Origin: Kaistia adipata DSM 17808
Lineage (GTDB): Bacteria > Pseudomonadota > Alphaproteobacteria > Rhizobiales > Kaistiaceae
Direction of reading: 5' to 3'
Assembly: GCF_000423225.1 (NCBI RefSeq)
Contig: NZ_KE383991.1
Coordinates: 816,217-880,216 of the forward strand
DNA length: 64,000 nucleotides
A program made the position numbers and the translations under genes. Under the pieces are notes generated by a model. That model did no database searches. It was not told where the DNA came from and saw only the letters and a program-made list of their open reading frames with translations. Below are positions 48,089 through 57,273 of the stretch, piece after piece. How positions within the stretch are numbered: the first letter of the stretch is position 1; every line of letters starts with the position of its first letter.

Positions 48089-49369
48089 TCAGAACAGCTT
48101 CTCGGCCTTGGTCTGGACTTCGTCGAGCGCTGCCTTCGGGTCGACGTCGCCGACCAGCACGGCGTTGACCGCGGTGCCGAGCAGATCCTGGATTTCCGGA
48201 TACTGCGGAATGCGCGGGCGATAATCACCATCGGCATTCTCGAACGACTTGGCGAGCACCGGCAGGTAGGGGAACTTCTTGTTCAGGTCCGGATCGGCCA
48301 CCGTCGACTTGCGGATATAGCTACCGGCACCCTCGAGGTTCATCTCCTTCTGGATCTCGGGGCTGGTCAGCCACTTGATGAACTGCCAGGCGGCCTCCTG
48401 CTGGGCCGGGTCGATGTCGGCATTGATGCCCATGCCCCAGCCGCCGAGGCCATACTTGACCGGCAGGCCCTTGGCGACCGGCGTCGTCGTGATGGCGACG
48501 CCGTCGACGATCTTCGACATGGACGGGTCGTAGTAGCCCGGTGCACCGACCGACCAGGTCTCCATCATGGCGACCAGACCCTGGCGGAAGCTCTCCTCGC
48601 GGCCGCCCCAGTCATAGTCGACAGCGCCCGGAGGGGCCGCCTTGTCGAAGAGCTGCTTGTAGATCTTCAGGCTGTTGACGTTGGCGTCCGAGTTGATGGC
48701 GGGCTTGCCGTCCGGCCCGAGCACCGAACCGCCGAGCTGGGCGTTGTACTGCAGCCAGTCCTGCGCCACGGCAGGTCCCTTCTGGCCGTTGGCGACGAAG
48801 CCATAGGTCTTCTTGTCGGGATTGGTCAGCTTGATCGCCGTCTCGACGAACTCCTCGGCCGTCTCGGGCGCCTTCAGGCCGGCCGCATCGAGCAGATCCT
48901 TGCGATAGGCAAGCACCGCCGCATAGCCGGCGAACGGAAAGGCGACCTGCTTACCGTCATACTGGCCGATATATTGGATCATCGCCGGATAGATGTCGTC
49001 GAGCTGGATCTCGGCCGCGTCGCGCTTGATCCAGTCGGTCAGATCGACCGTGTATTTGTTGTCGGCGTATTGGCCGGCCCAGACGATGTCCATCGTCACG
49101 AGGTCGTAGCTCTTGGTGTCGCCGACGAAATCGGCCTGGGTCTTGGTCAGCAGCGAGCCGTAGTCGAGGATGTCGACCTTGACCTTGGCGCCCGTCGCCT
49201 CCTCGAACTTGGGCGCGAGCTTGGCGATCACCGGCGCGAACTGGTCGTTCTGCGAGGCGACCGTCAGCGTGATGCCGTCGAGCGGCTTGCCGGCGGCAAA
49301 CGCGGCAGCCGCGAGGCTCACATAGACCAGCCCGGCCGCGCCGAGCTTCCAGAAAGACGTCTTAATCAT
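48089..49369 (-). CDS. Extracellular sugar-binding protein, second importer
   Basis: The 426-residue protein has a signal peptide (LGAAGLVYVSLAAAAFAAG, cleaved near residue 26). The family-1 binding-protein fold follows: ITLTVASQNDQFAPV, FEEATGAKVKVDILDYG, LVTMDIVWAGQYADNKY and WGMGINADIDPAQQEAAW. It is periplasmic and presents a carbohydrate to the two permeases downstream. The ligand is unknown. The start codon is followed by a second Met-less basic stretch IKTSFWK, as expected for Sec export. Confidence 0.92.
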   Translation of the reverse strand: MIKTSFWKLGAAGLVYVSLAAAAFAAGKPLDGITLTVASQNDQFAPVIAKLAPKFEEATGAKVKVDILDYGSLLTKTQADFVGDTKSYDLVTMDIVWAGQYADNKYTVDLTDWIKRDAAEIQLDDIYPAMIQYIGQYDGKQVAFPFAGYAAVLAYRKDLLDAAGLKAPETAEEFVETAIKLTNPDKKTYGFVANGQKGPAVAQDWLQYNAQLGGSVLGPDGKPAINSDANVNSLKIYKQLFDKAAPPGAVDYDWGGREESFRQGLVAMMETWSVGAPGYYDPSMSKIVDGVAITTTPVAKGLPVKYGLGGWGMGINADIDPAQQEAAWQFIKWLTSPEIQKEMNLEGAGSYIRKSTVADPDLNKKFPYLPVLAKSFENADGDYRPRIPQYPEIQDLLGTAVNAVLVGDVDPKAALDEVQTKAEKLF

Positions 49370-49870
49370 CGTTAGGACTCTCTTCCGTTGTGATAAATGC
49401 GCGAACTAGAGTATATCTCAAACAACATGACACTCAATAAGCTCGCATTCCTTCGCGGTACGTACAAATAACCCGAAGAAGCGAGCACCGAATGGAACAG
49501 CATTGGCCGAAAACGGCCGATTTCGAAGACTTCGCATGTTAAACGCGTGACACCAACTATGTTCGATTGCGCAAAACCGGCTCAGATCCCCACGACTGAA
49601 GGGCACGACGGCGCGCCGACCCTTCGTCGGCATGATGACAGAGCCGCCGGTGATTGGGGAGCGTGCAATTGCGGCAGACTGGGTGAAAACGCGCCGGTGG
49701 CAGTCGGGATGCGGGCCCATGCCGTGGCACCGCCGATGCGCCGTCGCCATATTGAAGAGGACCGCATCTCCGTTCGAGGGCGGCGGGCCTTTCCATCGAT
49801 GATGCGGATCTGCACTATGCGGGATGGATCCGTACTGGCACGCTTGAGATCGCACTAGCGGAGGAACGTC
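49370..49870. other. Non-coding region of 501 bp between divergent units
   Basis: The first ~170 bp next to the binding-protein gene are relatively AT-rich (GATAAATGCG, AGAGTATATCTCAAAC) and should hold its promoter and regulatory sites. The repeated motif GGCCGAAAACGGCC near 49,505 is a short perfect dyad. Open frames between 49,547 and 49,858 give translations with no recognisable domain. Nothing more is supported. Confidence 0.4.
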
Positions 49871-50914
49871 ATGGCCCTTGCGCCACGGACAGAGCCGGAT
49901 ACCGTCGACGAGTTGCTCGTCGAAGGACGGCTCTACAGCGCCGAGTTTCCAGTCCTGCTCGCCAACCACCTGCCGATGATGATGGTCGCGCTCGACCAAC
50001 TCGGCGCGTCGAGCGAGCGGCTGCGTCAGTACTTCGACAATTATCGTACCACGAGCGGCCTGGTTCCGACGCCACCGCCCGTGGCGCCGATCCAGCGCGA
50101 GCACTGGACCGATGCCCTCGGCGACCGCTCGCGGGAATATGATTATCGTGCCTTCTTCGAGGGCGAGGTCCGTCGGCTTGGCATCGATGCGACGGTGCAG
50201 ACCTACCTGCCCACCCTGATTCCCGGCATCGGCGCCAGCGCGCTGCACGGCATGATGCGGACGGCCTATGGCCTCCTGCGCATGGATCCGGCCGAGGTCG
50301 GCACCGCGATCGGCTACTGGGCCGCCACCTATCTGCCGATGCCGCCATCGACCGGCGCCGCGCCGATCACCGAGGATCCCGGCGAGGTCCTGGCCCGCGC
50401 CTGCGCCCTCCCCGGGCTGCACGGACTCGTCCCCGAGACCGACCTGCTCTGGCACAACATCCGCGTGGCCGGGGCGGCGCCGGATTTCGCGCCGGTCGTC
50501 GACTGGCTCGCCATCGGCCCCGATACCGGCCGCCGCATCGCGGCGACGTCGCTCGCCCTCTTCGCCGCGACGATGGATTTCTCCTCGCTGCACGCGCTGA
50601 CCGGATCGCACTGGATCCGGCTGATCGGGCCGCATCTCGCCGAGGCCGACCGGCCGGCGCTGCAACGCCATTTCTGGCAGATCATCGCCTCGCTGGTGCC
50701 GAAGATCGGCTTCCCCGAATTGCCAAGCGCCGAGACGCTCGATGCCTGGCGCCATCTGCCGGCGCCGGGCTGGCCGGAGATCGCGGCGGCGGCGGTGCAG
50801 TCCGAGGACGAGCACGACATCAGTCTCGTCTTCTCGGCCCGCGAGGAGGAGAAGATCTATGGCGACCGGCTCTACCGCGTCGTCGCGGCGCGCCGCATGG
50901 CCCTGATGGACTAA
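49871..50914 (+). CDS. Questin oxidase-like protein
   Basis: The 347-residue protein has an overall pattern matching the questin-oxidase-like family (PF14027 type): LLVEGRLYSAEFPVLLANHL, QYFDNYRTTSGLVPTP, a central YLPTLIPGIGASALHGMMRTAYGLL, and a late DEHDISLVFSAREEEKIYGDR. The family is named after a fungal enzyme (GedK/AN-type) that opens an anthraquinone ring by cofactor-free Baeyer-Villiger-like oxidation. Conserved His residues are in NHLPMMM and LHGMMR. The bacterial substrate is unknown. It lies 11 bp before an amidohydrolase gene, so the two form an operon. Confidence 0.75.
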   Translation: MALAPRTEPDTVDELLVEGRLYSAEFPVLLANHLPMMMVALDQLGASSERLRQYFDNYRTTSGLVPTPPPVAPIQREHWTDALGDRSREYDYRAFFEGEVRRLGIDATVQTYLPTLIPGIGASALHGMMRTAYGLLRMDPAEVGTAIGYWAATYLPMPPSTGAAPITEDPGEVLARACALPGLHGLVPETDLLWHNIRVAGAAPDFAPVVDWLAIGPDTGRRIAATSLALFAATMDFSSLHALTGSHWIRLIGPHLAEADRPALQRHFWQIIASLVPKIGFPELPSAETLDAWRHLPAPGWPEIAAAAVQSEDEHDISLVFSAREEEKIYGDRLYRVVAARRMALMD

Positions 50915-50925
50915 CGGAGCCACAC

Positions 50926-52134
50926 GTGACGGAAGACATGCAGCCGAGCCTCGTCGTCGCCGGCGCCAGGACGGCGGGAGGCCATACGGTCGACATCGTC
51001 ATCGCCGGCGAGACGATCGCCGCCATCCTGCCGGCCGGCGAAGGCCCGGACGATTGCGACCGCATCGATGCGACCGACCGGATCGTCGCGCCCTCCTTCG
51101 TCGAGGGTCACATCCATCTCGACAAGACGCTGCTGGGCCTACCCTTCATCCCGCATTTGCCGGGCGACACGGTGGCGCTTCGGATCGAGGCCGAGAAGGC
51201 ACTGCGCCGAACCTTAGCGCTGCCCATCGAGGAGCGCGGCGGCCGGCTGATCGAGCAGGTCGCGGCCTTCGGCACCGGCAGCCTCCGGAGCCATGTCGAC
51301 ATCGACACGGAAGTCGGCCTCGACGGGCTGCACGCCCTGCTCCGCCTCAAGGAGCGCTACTGGGACCTGGTCGACATCCAGTTCGTCGCCTTCCCGCAGA
51401 GCGGCGTCATCACCGATCCCGGCACGGCGGACCTGCTCGACGCGGCGATCCGCGAGGGGGCCGACCTCGTCGGCGGGCTCGACCCGGCCGGCATCGACCA
51501 GGACGTCACCGGCCATCTCGACACGATCTTCGCCATCGCCGAGCGGCACGGCGTCGGCCTCGATATCCATCTGCATGATTCCGGCCCGCTCGGCGCGTTC
51601 GAACTGCGCCAGATCGCCGCCCGGACCATCGCGCTCGGCCTCGAGGGCAAGGTCGCCGTCAGCCACGCCTTCGCGCTCGGCCAGGTCGACGCGTTCGAGT
51701 TCGGCCGCACGGCCGAGGCGCTCGCCAGCGCGCGCGTCGCCATCATGACCAACGGCCCCGGCCCGGTCGCCATGCCGCCGGTGCGCCGGCTGAGCGAGGC
51801 CGGCGTCACCGTCTTCGCCGGCTCGGACAACATCCGCGACGCCTGGTCGCCCTATGGCGATGGCGACCTGCTGCGGCGCGCCATGATCATCGGCTACCGG
51901 CAGGATTTCCTCGCCGACGCCGACCTCGCCCATGCCTTCGCGATGGTGACCGAGATCCCGGCCGCGGTGCTCGGCATCGACCATTACGGCCTGGCGCCGG
52001 GCAAGCGGGCGGACCTCGTCCTGCTCGCCGCCGACTCGCTGCCGGAGGCGGTCGCCGGCGCGCCGCAGGACCGCACGGTGCTGAAGCGGGGCCGGCTGGT
52101 GGCGCGCAGCGGCGTGCTGACGCCGCGCGACTGA
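50926..52134 (+). CDS. Metal-dependent amidohydrolase (cytosine-deaminase/CodA-like)
   Basis: The 402-residue protein starts at GTG 50926, with GGAG 6 bases before it. The amidohydrolase motifs are FVEGHIHLDKTLLG (metal HxH), GLDIHLHDSGPLGAFEL, KVAVSHAFALGQVD and FAGSDNIRDAWSPYGDGDLL, close to the cytosine/creatinine deaminase group. It could deaminate or hydrolyse a cyclic C-N bond in a nitrogenous compound. The pairing with a questin-oxidase-like protein and a downstream MFS gene suggests a small catabolic unit for an imported heterocycle; that is inference. Confidence 0.85.
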   Translation: MTEDMQPSLVVAGARTAGGHTVDIVIAGETIAAILPAGEGPDDCDRIDATDRIVAPSFVEGHIHLDKTLLGLPFIPHLPGDTVALRIEAEKALRRTLALPIEERGGRLIEQVAAFGTGSLRSHVDIDTEVGLDGLHALLRLKERYWDLVDIQFVAFPQSGVITDPGTADLLDAAIREGADLVGGLDPAGIDQDVTGHLDTIFAIAERHGVGLDIHLHDSGPLGAFELRQIAARTIALGLEGKVAVSHAFALGQVDAFEFGRTAEALASARVAIMTNGPGPVAMPPVRRLSEAGVTVFAGSDNIRDAWSPYGDGDLLRRAMIIGYRQDFLADADLAHAFAMVTEIPAAVLGIDHYGLAPGKRADLVLLAADSLPEAVAGAPQDRTVLKRGRLVARSGVLTPRD

Positions 52135-52260
52135 CGATCGGCGGGGCTCGCCGGCGCGCATGATGGAGAGGGGCGCTCGCGGCCGGCGGTTGGCTTTGTC
52201 GCCGAAAGCGGGCATGTGTGCCGCCCCTCCCCCTTCGCCGCCGATCGGCCCGTGTGCTTC

Positions 52261-53478
52261 ATGCGACCTCCTCATTCCAAGGGTAACGGCCCGGCGCCGC
52301 TGCCCGTGACCATCACCACGCCGCTGACGATCCTGATGGCCGCCGCCTGCGGCGCGATCGCCGCGAACCTCTATTACGCCCAGCCCCTGATCGCGCTGAT
52401 CGGCCCGGATATCGGCCTGTCGCCCACGCTCGCCAGCCTGGTCGTCACCCTGACGCAGCTCGGCTACGGCCTCGGCCTGATCCTGCTGGTGCCGCTCGCC
52501 GACATTCTCGAGAACCGCATGCTCGTGCTGGCCGCCGTCGCGGTCACCGCCTTCGCGCTGCTTCTGGCGGCGATCGCGCCGAGCGCGCTGCCATTCCTCG
52601 GTGCGGTGCTGTTCGTCGGCGCCTGCGCCAGCGTCGCGCAGATCCTGGTGCCGATGGCGGCCCACATGGCCGACGACGCCACGCGTGGCCGCACCGTCGG
52701 CAATGTGATGGGCGGCCTGATGATCGGCATCATGTTCTCCCGCCCGCTCGCCGGCCTGCTGGCCGATCTGTTCGGCTGGCGCGGCGTCTTCATCGCCTCG
52801 TCGGGGCTGATGCTGGCGCTGACGCTGCTTCTGGCGCGCTTCCTGCCGCGCCGGACGCCGAATTCCGGCTATTCCTACGGCGCGGTGCTCGCCTCGCTCT
52901 GGCCGATCCTGCGCGATACGCCGGAGCTGCAGCGGCGCGCATTCTACCAATTCTGCCTGTTCGCCTGCTTCAGCCTGTTCTGGACCAGCGTGCCGCTGGA
53001 GCTCGCCGGCGCGCCGTTTCACCTGTCGCAGTCGCAGATCGCGCTGTTCGCCGTCGTCGGCGCGGCCGGCGCGCTGTCTGCGCCGCTCGCGGGACGCCTC
53101 GCCGACCGGGGCTATGTGCGGGTGGGAACCGGCGTGGTGATCGTCGGCACGTTCCTGGCCTTCGCCCTGTCGGGCCTGGCGGCGATCGGCTCGATCGCGG
53201 CGCTGCTGATCGCGGCGATCACGATCGATTTCTTCGTGCAGGGCAACACGGTGTTCGGGCAGCGCGTGCTCTACATGCTGGCGCCGGCGATCCGCGGCCG
53301 GCTGAGCGGCCTCTATGTCGCGATCTTCTTCATGGGCGGCGCGTTCGGCTCCGCCATCGCCAGCCCGCTCTACGAGAATTTCGGCTGGAACGGCGTGCTG
53401 GTGGCGGGGCTCACCTTCCCGCTGCTGGCCTTCTGCGCCTATGTGACGGAATTCACCGCGCCCGGCCGGCCGCGGTGA
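52261..53478 (+). CDS. MFS transporter (12-TM)
   Basis: The 405-residue membrane protein starts MRPPHSKGNGPAP; an ATG/GTG further upstream would add 15 residues without support. Twelve hydrophobic segments are seen, with LGYGLGLILLVPLADILENR (motif A) and PMAAHMADDATRGRTVGNVM, typical of the YgaY/arabinose-type MFS group, which are mostly efflux proteins. It stands 126 bp after the amidohydrolase gene, so it may be separately transcribed. The substrate is unknown. Confidence 0.85.
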   Translation: MRPPHSKGNGPAPLPVTITTPLTILMAAACGAIAANLYYAQPLIALIGPDIGLSPTLASLVVTLTQLGYGLGLILLVPLADILENRMLVLAAVAVTAFALLLAAIAPSALPFLGAVLFVGACASVAQILVPMAAHMADDATRGRTVGNVMGGLMIGIMFSRPLAGLLADLFGWRGVFIASSGLMLALTLLLARFLPRRTPNSGYSYGAVLASLWPILRDTPELQRRAFYQFCLFACFSLFWTSVPLELAGAPFHLSQSQIALFAVVGAAGALSAPLAGRLADRGYVRVGTGVVIVGTFLAFALSGLAAIGSIAALLIAAITIDFFVQGNTVFGQRVLYMLAPAIRGRLSGLYVAIFFMGGAFGSAIASPLYENFGWNGVLVAGLTFPLLAFCAYVTEFTAPGRPR

Positions 53479-53543
53479 ATTCGACTTTCTTCCATCCGGA
53501 CCGGTCCCGGATCGCGTGACGCTCGCGCGATCCGGCGCCGGCA

Positions 53544-54326
53544 TCAGTCCATGCGGACGCCGCCGGTGACGTTGATGCCCTGACCGGTCATGAAGCGCGC
53601 CGCCTCGGAGGCGAGGAACACCACGACGTCGGCGACATCCTCCGGCTCCTCGATGCGGCCGAGCGGCGTCAGCGAGACATATTCGGCGCGGACCGCCTCG
53701 GGGGTCATGCCGCGCAGTTCGGCCTCCCACAGGATCTCGCGCTCCTGCATCGACGTCTTGACGAAGCCCGGGCAGACGCAGTTGACGCGGATGCCCTTCG
53801 GCGCCATCTCGCGCGCCAGCGCCTGGGTCCAGCCGAACACGGCGAACTTCGAGGCGGAATAGTGCGCGAGCAGCGGCGCGCCGACCTTGGCGGCGAGCGA
53901 GGCCGTGTTGACGATCACGCCCTTGGTGTCCGAGGCCAGGAAGCGCCGGCAGGCGATCTGGTTGGCGAGGAAGACGCCGCGCGCGTTGACGTCGAAGTTG
54001 AAGTCCCACTCCTCGTCGGTGATGTCGACCGCCGGCCGCATGGTCGAGACGCCGGCATTGGCGCAGAGCAGGTCGAAGCCGCCGATGCTCTCGGTCGCCT
54101 TGTCGATCGCCCGCTCGACCGAATCGCGCTTGGTCACATCGACCTCGACCGCGAAACCGCCATTCTCCAGTCCCGCCACGACGGCCTGCGCGGCCATCAC
54201 GTCGAGATCGGCGATCGCGACCGTCGCGCCGGCCTTGTCGAGGGCCCGCGCGATTGCCGCGCCGATGCCCTTCGAGCCACCGGTGACGATCGCCTTGCGT
54301 CCGGAAAGGTCGAAAATGCCCGCCAT
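53544..54326 (-). CDS. Short-chain dehydrogenase/reductase (SDR)
   Basis: The 260-residue classical SDR from MAGIFDLSGRKAIVTGG has the cofactor motif TGGSKGIG, NAG in LLCANAGVS, catalytic Ser in NTASLAA, YSASK (Tyr/Lys) and the end GQGINVTGGVRMD. ADLD after the second strand fits NAD(H) use. It is a polyol or sugar dehydrogenase in its context: divergent from a DeoR regulator and near an FGGY sugar kinase. The upstream 14 residues of the open frame are discarded. Confidence 0.9.
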   Translation of the reverse strand: MAGIFDLSGRKAIVTGGSKGIGAAIARALDKAGATVAIADLDVMAAQAVVAGLENGGFAVEVDVTKRDSVERAIDKATESIGGFDLLCANAGVSTMRPAVDITDEEWDFNFDVNARGVFLANQIACRRFLASDTKGVIVNTASLAAKVGAPLLAHYSASKFAVFGWTQALAREMAPKGIRVNCVCPGFVKTSMQEREILWEAELRGMTPEAVRAEYVSLTPLGRIEEPEDVADVVVFLASEAARFMTGQGINVTGGVRMD

Positions 54327-54370
54327 TCGTTTGTCCTCAGTTGTTTGATACCCGCCACCAAATCGCAAAA

Positions 54371-54420
54371 CCGAACACTTTACAACGTCGACCAGCCGGA
54401 TAATGTTTGGTTATGTTCGA
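54371..54420. promoter_or_regulatory. Candidate DeoR-family operator half-sites
   Basis: Three related half-sites lie in the divergent region: CCGAACACTT at 54371-54380 on the plus strand, and its inverse forms ATGTTTGG (54403-54410) and ATGTTCGA (54413-54420). The last two repeat at exactly 10 bp. RAACAY-type half-sites with helical spacing are usual for DeoR-type sugar regulators. They lie between the SDR and DeoR genes and could serve both. Confidence 0.5.
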
Positions 54421-54453
54421 AATTCTCGTTGCCGCGTCCGGAAGGAGCCTGTG

Positions 54454-55338
54454 ATGCCAGCCGACCAGATGCCGGTCCACGAATTCGCTCCCCCGTCGCC
54501 GGACCCTTCCGAATGGAATGGCCGCGATTTCGCCCGCATGCCGGCCGGCGCGCGGCAGGCGCTGATTCTCGACGTCATCGCCACCAACGGCTTCGTCTCC
54601 GTCTCGAAATTCGCGGGCGATCTCGGCGTCTCCGAAATGACGATCCGGCGTGATCTGGTCATGCTGTCGGATCGCGGCCTGCTCGCCCGGACCCATGGCG
54701 GCGCCGTCTCCTCCGCCATCGATCCGCGCGAGATCTTCGTCGCCGAGGAGCCTGCCTTCAAGAGCCGGCGCCATCGCAACGCCCGCGAGAAATCGGCGAT
54801 CGCCATCACCGCGGCGACGCTGATCGGCCCCGGCGAGACGATCGGCATCGACGTCGGCACCTCGACGCTGACGCTTGCGGAAGCCGTCGTCGAGCGTTCG
54901 GATCTCCGCGTCTTCACCAACAGCCTGCGCGCCGCCATGACGCTGTCGGCCTCGAAGAGCCCCGTCTATGTGCTCGGCGGCGAAGTGCGCAATCCCGAAC
55001 AATCGGTGGTCGGCTCCCGCGCCGTCGGTGAACTGCAGAACTACAATATCGACCGGGTATTCATCGGCGTCTCCGGCCTGATCGAGGCCGGCTTCTTCGA
55101 CTATTCGGTCGAGGACACGGAGGTGAAGCGCGCCTTCATCGCCCGCGCCGACCAGGTCGTCATCCTCTGCGATTCCTCCAAGTTCGATCATCGCTCGCTG
55201 GCGCGTGTCTGCGAGCTCTCCGGGGCCGATATCCTCGTCACCGACGCCCCGCCACCTCCGCATCTCGCCCGCGCGCTCGCCGCCGCCGAGATCGAAGTCG
55301 TCATCGCCGGCCGGGAAAGCGACCGCAGCCTCGAGTAG
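54454..55338 (+). CDS. DeoR-family transcriptional regulator
   Basis: The 294-residue protein starts MPADQMPVHEFAPPSP, with AAGGAG upstream. The helix-turn-helix is RQALILDVIATNGFVSVSKF then LGVSEMTIRRDLVMLSDRGL and the HGGA motif. The DeoRC sugar-phosphate-sensing domain (DVGTSTLTLAEAV, VYVLGGEVRNPEQSVVG, LCDSSKFDH) follows. A longer acidic/Pro-rich N-tail of about 35 residues is unusual. It presumably controls the SDR and kinase genes on either side. Confidence 0.92.
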   Translation: MPADQMPVHEFAPPSPDPSEWNGRDFARMPAGARQALILDVIATNGFVSVSKFAGDLGVSEMTIRRDLVMLSDRGLLARTHGGAVSSAIDPREIFVAEEPAFKSRRHRNAREKSAIAITAATLIGPGETIGIDVGTSTLTLAEAVVERSDLRVFTNSLRAAMTLSASKSPVYVLGGEVRNPEQSVVGSRAVGELQNYNIDRVFIGVSGLIEAGFFDYSVEDTEVKRAFIARADQVVILCDSSKFDHRSLARVCELSGADILVTDAPPPPHLARALAAAEIEVVIAGRESDRSLE

Positions 55339-55392
55339 GCGACGCCGCTGCCACCGTCCCTCCCGCCCTTCCAACAAGCTGGAACATCCTGG

Positions 55393-56910
55393 ATGCCTGC
55401 CCCCAAGACGACCGCGCCGAAGACGACCGTCATCGGCCTCGATATCGGCACGACGTCGACCATCGCCATCGCCGTGCGCGTTCCCGACGAGATCCTGCAC
55501 ATGGCCTCGCGGCCCGTCGCCCTCTCGTCGCCGAAGCCGGGCTGGGCGGAAGAGGATCCGGCCGAATGGTGGGCCAACACCTGCGCCGTCCTGCGCGAGA
55601 CGATTGCGGCGCTGCCGGACGGGCTGGACTCCCTCGCCGGCATCTGTGTGACCGGCATGCTGCCGGCCATCGTGCTGCTCGACGCCGAGGGTACGGTACT
55701 ACGCCCCAGCATCCAGCAGAGCGACGGCCGCTGCGGCGCCGAGGTCGAAGGGCTGAAGCGCGAGCTCGACGAGGCCGCCTTCCTGAAGCGCACCGGCAAT
55801 GGCGTGAACCAGCAGCTGGTCGCCGCCAAGCTGCGCTGGATCGCGAAGCACGAGCCGGACGTCTTCGGCCGCATCGCCACCGTGTTCGGATCCTACGATT
55901 ATGTGAACTGGCGCCTGACGGGCCGGCGCGCCGTGGAGCAGAACTGGGCGCTGGAAGCCGGCTTCACCGAAGTCGCGACCGACCGGATCGCCGACGACCT
56001 GGTGGCACTCGCCGGAATCCCTCGAAGCGCCGTGCCGGACCGCACCGTCACGCATGAGGAAATGGGCCGCGTTTCGGCCGAGGCGGCTGCCGCGACCGGT
56101 CTCCCCGAGGGCCTGCCGGTCTTCGGCGGCGCGGCCGACCACATCGCCTCGGCGCTCGCCGCCGGCATCGCCTCATCCGGCGACGTGCTGCTCAAGTTCG
56201 GCGGCGCCGGCGATATCGTCGTGGCAGCCGACCGCGCCATGCCGGATGCGCGCCTCTATCTCGACTATCACCTCGTGCCCGGGCTCTACGCGCCGAACGG
56301 CTGCATGGCGGCGTCGGGGTCCGCGCTCAACTGGCTGGCCGGGCTGCTCGGCGACGCAAACGGCGAGGAAAGGCCGCATGTCGCGCTCGACAGGCTGGCG
56401 GGTTCCGTCGCCGCCGGCAGCGACGGCGTGCTGTGCCTGCCCTATTTCCTCGGCGAGAAGACCCCGATCCACGATCCGCTGGCGCGCGGCACCTTCATCG
56501 GCCTCACCCTCGGCAACGGCAAGGGTCACATCTGGCGCGCGCTGCTCGAGGGCATCGCCTACGGCTTCCGCCACCATATCGACGTGCTCGCCGACATGGG
56601 CCATGCCCCGAGCCGCTTCTTCGCCTCGGACGGCGGCACCAAGAGCCGGGTCTGGATGCAGATCATGGCCGACGTGATCGGAGCGCCGGTGCAGCTGCTC
56701 GACAATCCCTACGGCTCGTCGGTCGGCGCCGCCTGGGTGGCGGCGATCGGCACCGGCCTCGCCTCCGACTGGAACGGCATTTCGAGCCTCGCGACCCGCG
56801 GCGCGTTGATCGAGCCGAACCCGGAGAACCGCACCGTCTACGACAATGGCTATGCGCGATATCGCGCCACCTACGAGGCGCTGAAGCCCGTCTTCGCCAT
56901 GCCGGTGTAG
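55393..56910 (+). CDS. FGGY-family carbohydrate kinase (xylulokinase-like)
   Basis: The 505-residue kinase has the phosphate-1 motif VIGLDIGTTSTIAIA, the family sequences GICVTGMLPAIVLLD and IQQSDGRCGAEV, catalytic-type GGAADHIASALAAGI and the C-terminal SDGGTKSRVWMQIMADV with NPYGSSVGAAWVA. FGGY kinases phosphorylate pentuloses, polyols or related sugars. The SDR, DeoR and kinase genes together suggest oxidation of a polyol to a ketose and its phosphorylation. The specific sugar is unknown. A short leader of 54 bp follows the DeoR gene. Confidence 0.9.
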   Translation: MPAPKTTAPKTTVIGLDIGTTSTIAIAVRVPDEILHMASRPVALSSPKPGWAEEDPAEWWANTCAVLRETIAALPDGLDSLAGICVTGMLPAIVLLDAEGTVLRPSIQQSDGRCGAEVEGLKRELDEAAFLKRTGNGVNQQLVAAKLRWIAKHEPDVFGRIATVFGSYDYVNWRLTGRRAVEQNWALEAGFTEVATDRIADDLVALAGIPRSAVPDRTVTHEEMGRVSAEAAAATGLPEGLPVFGGAADHIASALAAGIASSGDVLLKFGGAGDIVVAADRAMPDARLYLDYHLVPGLYAPNGCMAASGSALNWLAGLLGDANGEERPHVALDRLAGSVAAGSDGVLCLPYFLGEKTPIHDPLARGTFIGLTLGNGKGHIWRALLEGIAYGFRHHIDVLADMGHAPSRFFASDGGTKSRVWMQIMADVIGAPVQLLDNPYGSSVGAAWVAAIGTGLASDWNGISSLATRGALIEPNPENRTVYDNGYARYRATYEALKPVFAMPV

Positions 56911-56931
56911 GGGAGCCGATACCCGAAAAAT

Positions 56932-56957
56932 GCCCCCGCGACACAGATCGCGGGGGC
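56932..56957 (-). terminator. Bidirectional-looking terminator
   Basis: GCCCCCGCGA (56932-56941), loop CACAGA, TCGCGGGGGC (56948-56957) form a perfect 10-bp stem. On the minus strand it is followed by ATTTTTC, so it should end the transcript of the small gene at 57,049. It also lies 22 bp after the kinase stop on the plus strand. Confidence 0.75.
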
Positions 56958-57048
56958 CAGATAGCGCGCTTGTCGCGCCCGGGAGGTCTCTGAATGGGAC
57001 CACGTCCGAACCGGTGCGCCATCCCGGACGGAGATCAAGCCCCGACCG

Positions 57049-57273
57049 CTAGTGGACCCGCTTGGCCTTCTCCTTCGCGAGCTGCGAGGGAGACAATTGC
57101 GACGGCCGGACCTCGGCGCCGGTGATGCCGGAACCCGGCTGAACCATGCCCGGCGGATCGCTGGTCGGGAATGTTTCCTTCAGTTCCTTGTCGAGGCGCT
57201 TGTTCGCCTCCTTGCGGGCATGCCGCGCGGCATGGCCCGGCACCATCGATCTCAGCAGCTCCTTGACAGCCAT
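57049..57273 (-). CDS. Small conserved hypothetical protein (74 aa)
   Basis: This highly charged soluble protein starts MAVKELLRSMVPGHAARHAR. It has a Lys/Glu helix (KEANKRLDKELKETFPTSDP), where the phrase ETFPxSDPP is a small-protein signature that recurs in alphaproteobacterial genomes. There is no membrane segment or signal. The function is unknown to me. It forms a single-gene unit with the terminator at 56,932-56,957. Confidence 0.7.
   Translation of the reverse strand: MAVKELLRSMVPGHAARHARKEANKRLDKELKETFPTSDPPGMVQPGSGITGAEVRPSQLSPSQLAKEKAKRVH

Noticed and set aside
49547-49858. Plus-strand 103-codon frame before the questin-oxidase gene
   Set aside because: GTG start without RBS, Arg/Cys-scattered translation, no domain; treated as non-coding.
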